Below are positions 60,839 to 64,000 of a stretch of DNA of 64,000 bases, in pieces. This DNA is from Lachancea dasiensis (taxonomy: Eukaryota > Ascomycota > Saccharomycetes > Saccharomycetales > Saccharomycetaceae), in NCBI GenBank assembly GCA_900074725.1, contig LT598455.1, forward strand, positions 745,802-809,801, in the 5' to 3' direction. Under the pieces are notes generated by a model. It was not told the DNA's origin, made no database searches, and saw only the letters and a program-made list of their open reading frames with translations. Both the position numbers and the translations under genes were made by a program. Every line of letters starts with the position of its first letter. Position 1 is the stretch's first letter.

Positions 60839-62343
60839 CTTGCAGTGGCTTTTGAACCCTGCAAGCTTGGAATAATGCGCAAGTGGTTGTCTCGTGTCAA
60901 TAGTCCAAGGCGAGCGGTTGTTAGTGCGCTAAATCGTGAAAGTAGCAATAGCATCTTGGACGGCACCAGACAAGTAAATTATCGAGTCAATGATCTACTT
61001 GTTTCTCGATCCAATTTTCGAGCCAATTTTCGAGCCAATTTTCGAGCCAATTTTCGAGCCAGTCCTCGAACCAATCTTTAACTCAGCTTCCTGGTGCTCC
61101 GTTCACCCCAAACGGGCCGTGGTAGACCACGTTGACTATCAAGCCTCTCCACACGAGCCAAGATCTAACCTCACCGTCCTCCACTATTAGCTGTATTGCA
61201 ACTCCCTTGGTTCCTTAATACGCCATGTTCCCCATCCTATTCGGTACCAGAACCGCTTCTCTCAATTATCTGCCCATAATCCGGAGAGGTAAACAGCCGC
61301 ATTGTACCAAAAGTGTCCCAGACCAGCCCACTTTCACTTCATCATCTACACGGTCTACCACTCCCCAGCAAAAAAAGTGTCCATCCCTCAAGGTTCCCAG
61401 CTATGAGAACACAACTGTACCCTCAAGTCATTGAACAGCCATCTTCTCACCACTCTTCGAAGAATAATGTCACTGTTCTGGATAGCCAGTATAGGAAAAG
61501 GAACCAGATTGAACACTTGACTCAAGGGAGAGTTCTTTCCATTCCGTAAGGGTGTAAAGAACCCTGTACAAATCTGTCACGGTGTTCTGAAATTTGCGTA
61601 CACCGTGATACAGATGGGTGAGTAGGTGCTGAAAATCACTGTTCAATGAGAAACCGGATTCATCTCGAATAACCCAGTGATATAGTCGGATATGTATAGC
61701 TCTTCACGTCCAGCTGTCGCTGAGTTTCGGGTTGGCACATATTTCAAGTCCCGTGATCCATAATGCGCAACTCAGTGGAGCAAGATCACACGGGACATAT
61801 ACCTCTAGGTCGTTCCATCAGCCTGCCCTTAATTGACTTGCACATATGCTCGCCGAATCAAGATTGGATCGGGCTCATCGGCATGGTTTCATATGAACTC
61901 AGTCTTTGATTGTGTGATAAGTTACGCACGCATACTGAACAGCACGTGACTGTACAGTCCGGAGCTGACGCCCCACAAAGAGAAGTGGTAAACATACCAT
62001 GCGTCACGAAATGTTGTTCAGGTATTCTGCCCCCGCTTTGAGGTGAAGCGGTGGCACGTCAGGCAGCTAGACACCGTAAATGAGGAGACTCGACCCTGAA
62101 CAGGGAAGCCAACCGAAGGCCCCAAAGATATAATACGGTATAGTCACCATCCACGAATATATGTCACATTTCTCATTCACACGTGATTTATTAAGTACTG
62201 TCACATGATTAAGGTTCAGCATGTATGTGTCTGATGAGAACATGCACTTCACACAACCTGGGACACCCATTAGGCTCGAGGTCCAGGTGCTCGTGTGCAC
62301 CCTCGCTACCAGCCTTGAGAGAGTTCCAGTGCCGTTTTATACA
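60839..62343. other. Long intergenic region between MNN1-family gene and YOR097C-like gene
   Basis: About 1.5 kb, divergent. It holds the 12-bp minisatellite listed separately and otherwise nothing I can assign. Frames at 61225-61549 overlap in two registers and look like chance. CACGTG occurs at about 61945, and CACGTGAT and GTCACATG at about 62162-62204; these are isolated, with no centromere DNA nearby. Confidence 0.45.
61011..61082. repeat. 12-bp minisatellite, four perfect and two degenerate units
   Basis: Unit CCAATTTTCGAG is repeated perfectly at 61011, 61023, 61035 and 61047, then as the diverged CCAGTCCTCGAA (61059) and CCAATCTTTAAC (61071). In one frame it reads as PIFE repeats, but the ORF is short and without family resemblance, so I treat it as non-coding. 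The TTCGAG/CTCGAA cores are short palindrome-like TCGA sequences. Confidence 0.92.
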
Positions 62344-62811
62344 ATGGACAACGTGGCTCGATATGTATCTGTCCAGCTTACGAGTGCGAAGCGGTCGTGG
62401 GACGAACATGGCCTGGCTCGCGTCGATCCTTTGTCGTTCCTGTTGGGTTCTGCGGTGACGGTTCTCTGTGTGTTAATGGAACCGGTGGCCAGGGCGCTGG
62501 TCGGGGGCGTCTTGGTGGGTGTCCTTACACTCGTGAAGTATGCAGTTCTGATCACGGCTATTGGCCTGTGTGGTTACGTACTGACGGTTCAAAAACACGA
62601 GGCTCCAGCCGCTGGTCCCACGCCGAACCCTGCGGATCGTAGCAGCCACGAAAAGGCTGTTCGAGAGCAGTTTTTACAGGGAGCCGCCCCTGTGGAGGAC
62701 GATTTCGAGGTCGTCGGATACAACGAGCTGCAGGTACATCCCGAACGTCCCCCCAAAGCTGTAAAGAGGGAAAGCACGTACGAGAAGTTTGTGAAACAAG
62801 CCCGCGGGTAA
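62344..62811 (+). CDS. Small membrane protein, YOR097C-like, function unknown
   Basis: From ATG 62344 the protein is 155 aa (MDNVARYVSVQLTSAKRSWDEHG at its start). A hydrophobic region (about residues 31-80, including LSFLLGSAVTVLCVLMEPVARALVGGVLVGVLTLVKYAVLITAIGLCGYVL) can form two transmembrane helices. A hydrophilic tail follows with VEDDFEVVGYNELQVHPERPPKAVKRESTYEKFVKQARG. I know no domain in it. Its place and orientation between NUP1 and RPS7 match YOR097C of S. cerevisiae, an uncharacterised protein of about 175 aa; this is an inference from position. An upstream in-frame ATG at 62221 would add 41 residues. A GGC-rich run (about 62818-62838) follows the stop. Confidence 0.7.
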   Translation: MDNVARYVSVQLTSAKRSWDEHGLARVDPLSFLLGSAVTVLCVLMEPVARALVGGVLVGVLTLVKYAVLITAIGLCGYVLTVQKHEAPAAGPTPNPADRSSHEKAVREQFLQGAAPVEDDFEVVGYNELQVHPERPPKAVKRESTYEKFVKQARG

Positions 62812-63026
62812 AACTGGCAGTGGCGGCGGCGGCAGTGGTGAGGATGCGGGCCCCAGCAATCGTATTCTGTAAATTGAAAAACGCTTTAAAATTATACACC
62901 TATTAAAACATTTTGAGTTTTCTGTTTTGTCCAGGGGGAACTTTAGTTATATTGTTAATATTGTAGATGAGGTTGGTTGGGAGTGGTAGTGGGTAAATAA
63001 TGTCGTGAAATCCAGAGTGGTTGCGT

Positions 63027-63811
63027 TTAGTGAGATTCACCTGGGATTTCAAACACAATTTGCTTGCCGGTCAACTTGTTGTAAACGGCTTGGAAAGATT
63101 CCAACTTGTAGTCAACTTGTTGAACGTCCTTGGAGTCCAACAACACCTTTTGGACCTTGTTACCACCGACTAGGTATCTGATTCTCTTACCGACAATCTC
63201 GGTTGGGAAAACCAAGTCTTCCAAGATCTTGTCGTGGACAGCAGACAAAGTTCTGGATCTTGGTCTCTTTTGTTGTTGTCTGGATCTTCTGGATGGCTTT
63301 GGCAAGATTCTTCTCTCGGCCAAGAACACAACGTGACGGTCTGGGAACTTCTTTTCCAACTCACGGGTCAATTTGGTTTGCACCTTGTGGTAACCAGCCA
63401 AAGATGGGACTGGAACAAAGATGGCAATGGCCTTCTTACCGCCAGCGACATCGATCTGCGACAAAGTTAGTACTCGGCGAGGTGTTAAACATGGTACAGG
63501 AAATGTGGAGTGCGCCGCGGTGGCAGTTGTAAGTGCGTCGGAGAGCTAGAAGCGAATCGTCGTAGTCCATGAAAACAATACTTCACATCGCTACCCACCA
63601 GCCCTCCGCTCACCCACCTCCTCGGGTTCCACGTTTTCCTGCAAGACGGCATTCGCGTCCATTAACATACCTCTCTGATGGATTTGAATTGCAAAGGTCT
63701 CAAGTCAGCCTTGGCATCTGGGGAAGCGGCTTCCAAGTCCACGAAAGCTTGGGCAACTTGCAATTCCAATTCAGTTGGAGCTTGAGACAAAATCTTGGCT
63801 TGAGCAGACAT
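63027..63811 (-). CDS. RPS7A: 40S ribosomal protein eS7 (Rps7), one intron
   Basis: A 189-aa small-subunit ribosomal protein (S. cerevisiae: 190 aa). Exon 1 (63811-63671, 47 codons) reads [21 protein letters not shown] and ends KSIRE. A 215-nt intron (63670-63456) starts GTATGT (63670-63665), has a perfect TACTAAC (63472-63466) and ends CAG (63458-63456). Exon 2 (63455-63027) continues [21 protein letters not shown] and ends FEIPGESH. S. cerevisiae RPS7A and RPS7B also have introns; here a single gene probably represents both. eS7 is needed for processing of the 5' external transcribed spacer. Codons are the preferred set of highly expressed yeast genes. The gene converges with the YOR097C-like gene, as in S. 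cerevisiae. Confidence 0.98.
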
Positions 63812-64000
63812 TGTGTGGTGATTTGGGATCTTGACGTTGGAACTTTACCTGAAATCAGCTATATCAACACTTAATATTCACGAACCTCTATCTACTGTAT
63901 GAGCACACCAGGTATTCCAGGAATTTGAAAAATGCACCACGTAGACTGCTGCTAGTGGGCCCAGCACCAAGCGGGAACAGACGTTAGGCGGAGCTCCGGC

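Noticed and set aside
60990-61190. ORF with PIFE repeats
   Set aside because: The frame exists because of the 12-bp minisatellite. It is short, lacks a family and ends soon after the repeats.
61225-61549. Two overlapping plus-strand ORFs upstream of the YOR097C-like gene
   Set aside because: They are in different registers over the same DNA, Ser/Thr/Pro-rich by composition, with no family match.

Overview
The window is nuclear DNA of a budding yeast (family Saccharomycetaceae). Genes are dense and mostly uninterrupted. The few introns are short, begin GTATGT or GTAAGC and carry TACTAAC-type branch sites, and a tRNA-Leu(CAA) has an intron. CTG is read as leucine at conserved positions (for example MLELITQLD of RPT1 near 20970-20999), so this is not a CTG-clade yeast. 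Gene order, compared from memory with S. cerevisiae, strings together pieces of several S. cerevisiae chromosomes: NSP1-MHP1-GYP6 (YJL041-044), GPM1-NNR2-MCR1-DBR1-SDH1-AVT3-RPT1-RPC25-LTV1-MRP8 (YKL152-142), NOP9-CCT8 (YJL010/008), then VPS53-MAD2-BET4-HCA4-KAR2-TAD2-SNX4 (YJL029-036) interleaved with CTK2 (YJL006), PML1, BRE2 and PPR1 (YLR016-014), and finally CRC1-KTR1-NUP1-YOR097C-RPS7A (YOR100-096). The interleaving of YJL and YLR genes is what a lineage that branched before the whole-genome duplication would show (Lachancea, Torulaspora, Zygosaccharomyces, Kluyveromyces and relatives). I cannot name the genus from sequence alone; Lachancea is a reasonable guess.

Layout. 0-7 kb: FG nucleoporin NSP1 (cut by the left edge), MHP1, and the Rab GAP GYP6. 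7-18 kb: glycolytic GPM1, the metabolite-repair dehydratase NNR2, mitochondrial MCR1, debranching enzyme DBR1, succinate dehydrogenase SDH1 and vacuolar transporter AVT3. 19.8-25 kb: proteasome ATPase RPT1, Pol III subunit RPC25, LTV1 and MRP8. 25-41 kb: NOP9, CCT8, tRNA-Met, VPS53, MAD2, BET4, CTK2, HCA4 and PML1. 41-51.5 kb: KAR2, TAD2, SNX4, BRE2 and PPR1. 51.9-64 kb: tRNA-Leu, CRC1, KTR1, NUP1, an MNN1-family mannosyltransferase, a YOR097C-like membrane protein and RPS7.

The genes are housekeeping genes that do not form one pathway, but groups share functions: ribosome biogenesis (LTV1, NOP9, HCA4, RPS7), nuclear pore (NSP1, NUP1), Golgi/endosome traffic (GYP6, VPS53, BET4, SNX4), Golgi mannosylation (KTR1 and the MNN1-family gene) and RNA processing (DBR1, PML1, TAD2). 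Several promoters carry recognisable regulatory code: PAC/RRPE at RPC25/LTV1, NOP9 and HCA4; a proteasome (Rpn4) box at RPT1; helically phased Gcr1-type boxes plus an E-box at GPM1; and heat-shock, unfolded-protein and Rpn4-type sites packed together at KAR2.

Three intergenic stretches (about 18.35-19.4, 39.05-39.62 and 55.3-56.1 kb) look like old, heavily decayed pol fragments of Ty1/copia-type LTR retrotransposons. I found no new biological system. The most unusual items are an RPT1 intron that I do not know from S. cerevisiae, the compact KAR2 promoter cluster, and the MNN1-family gene inserted in an otherwise conserved gene order.
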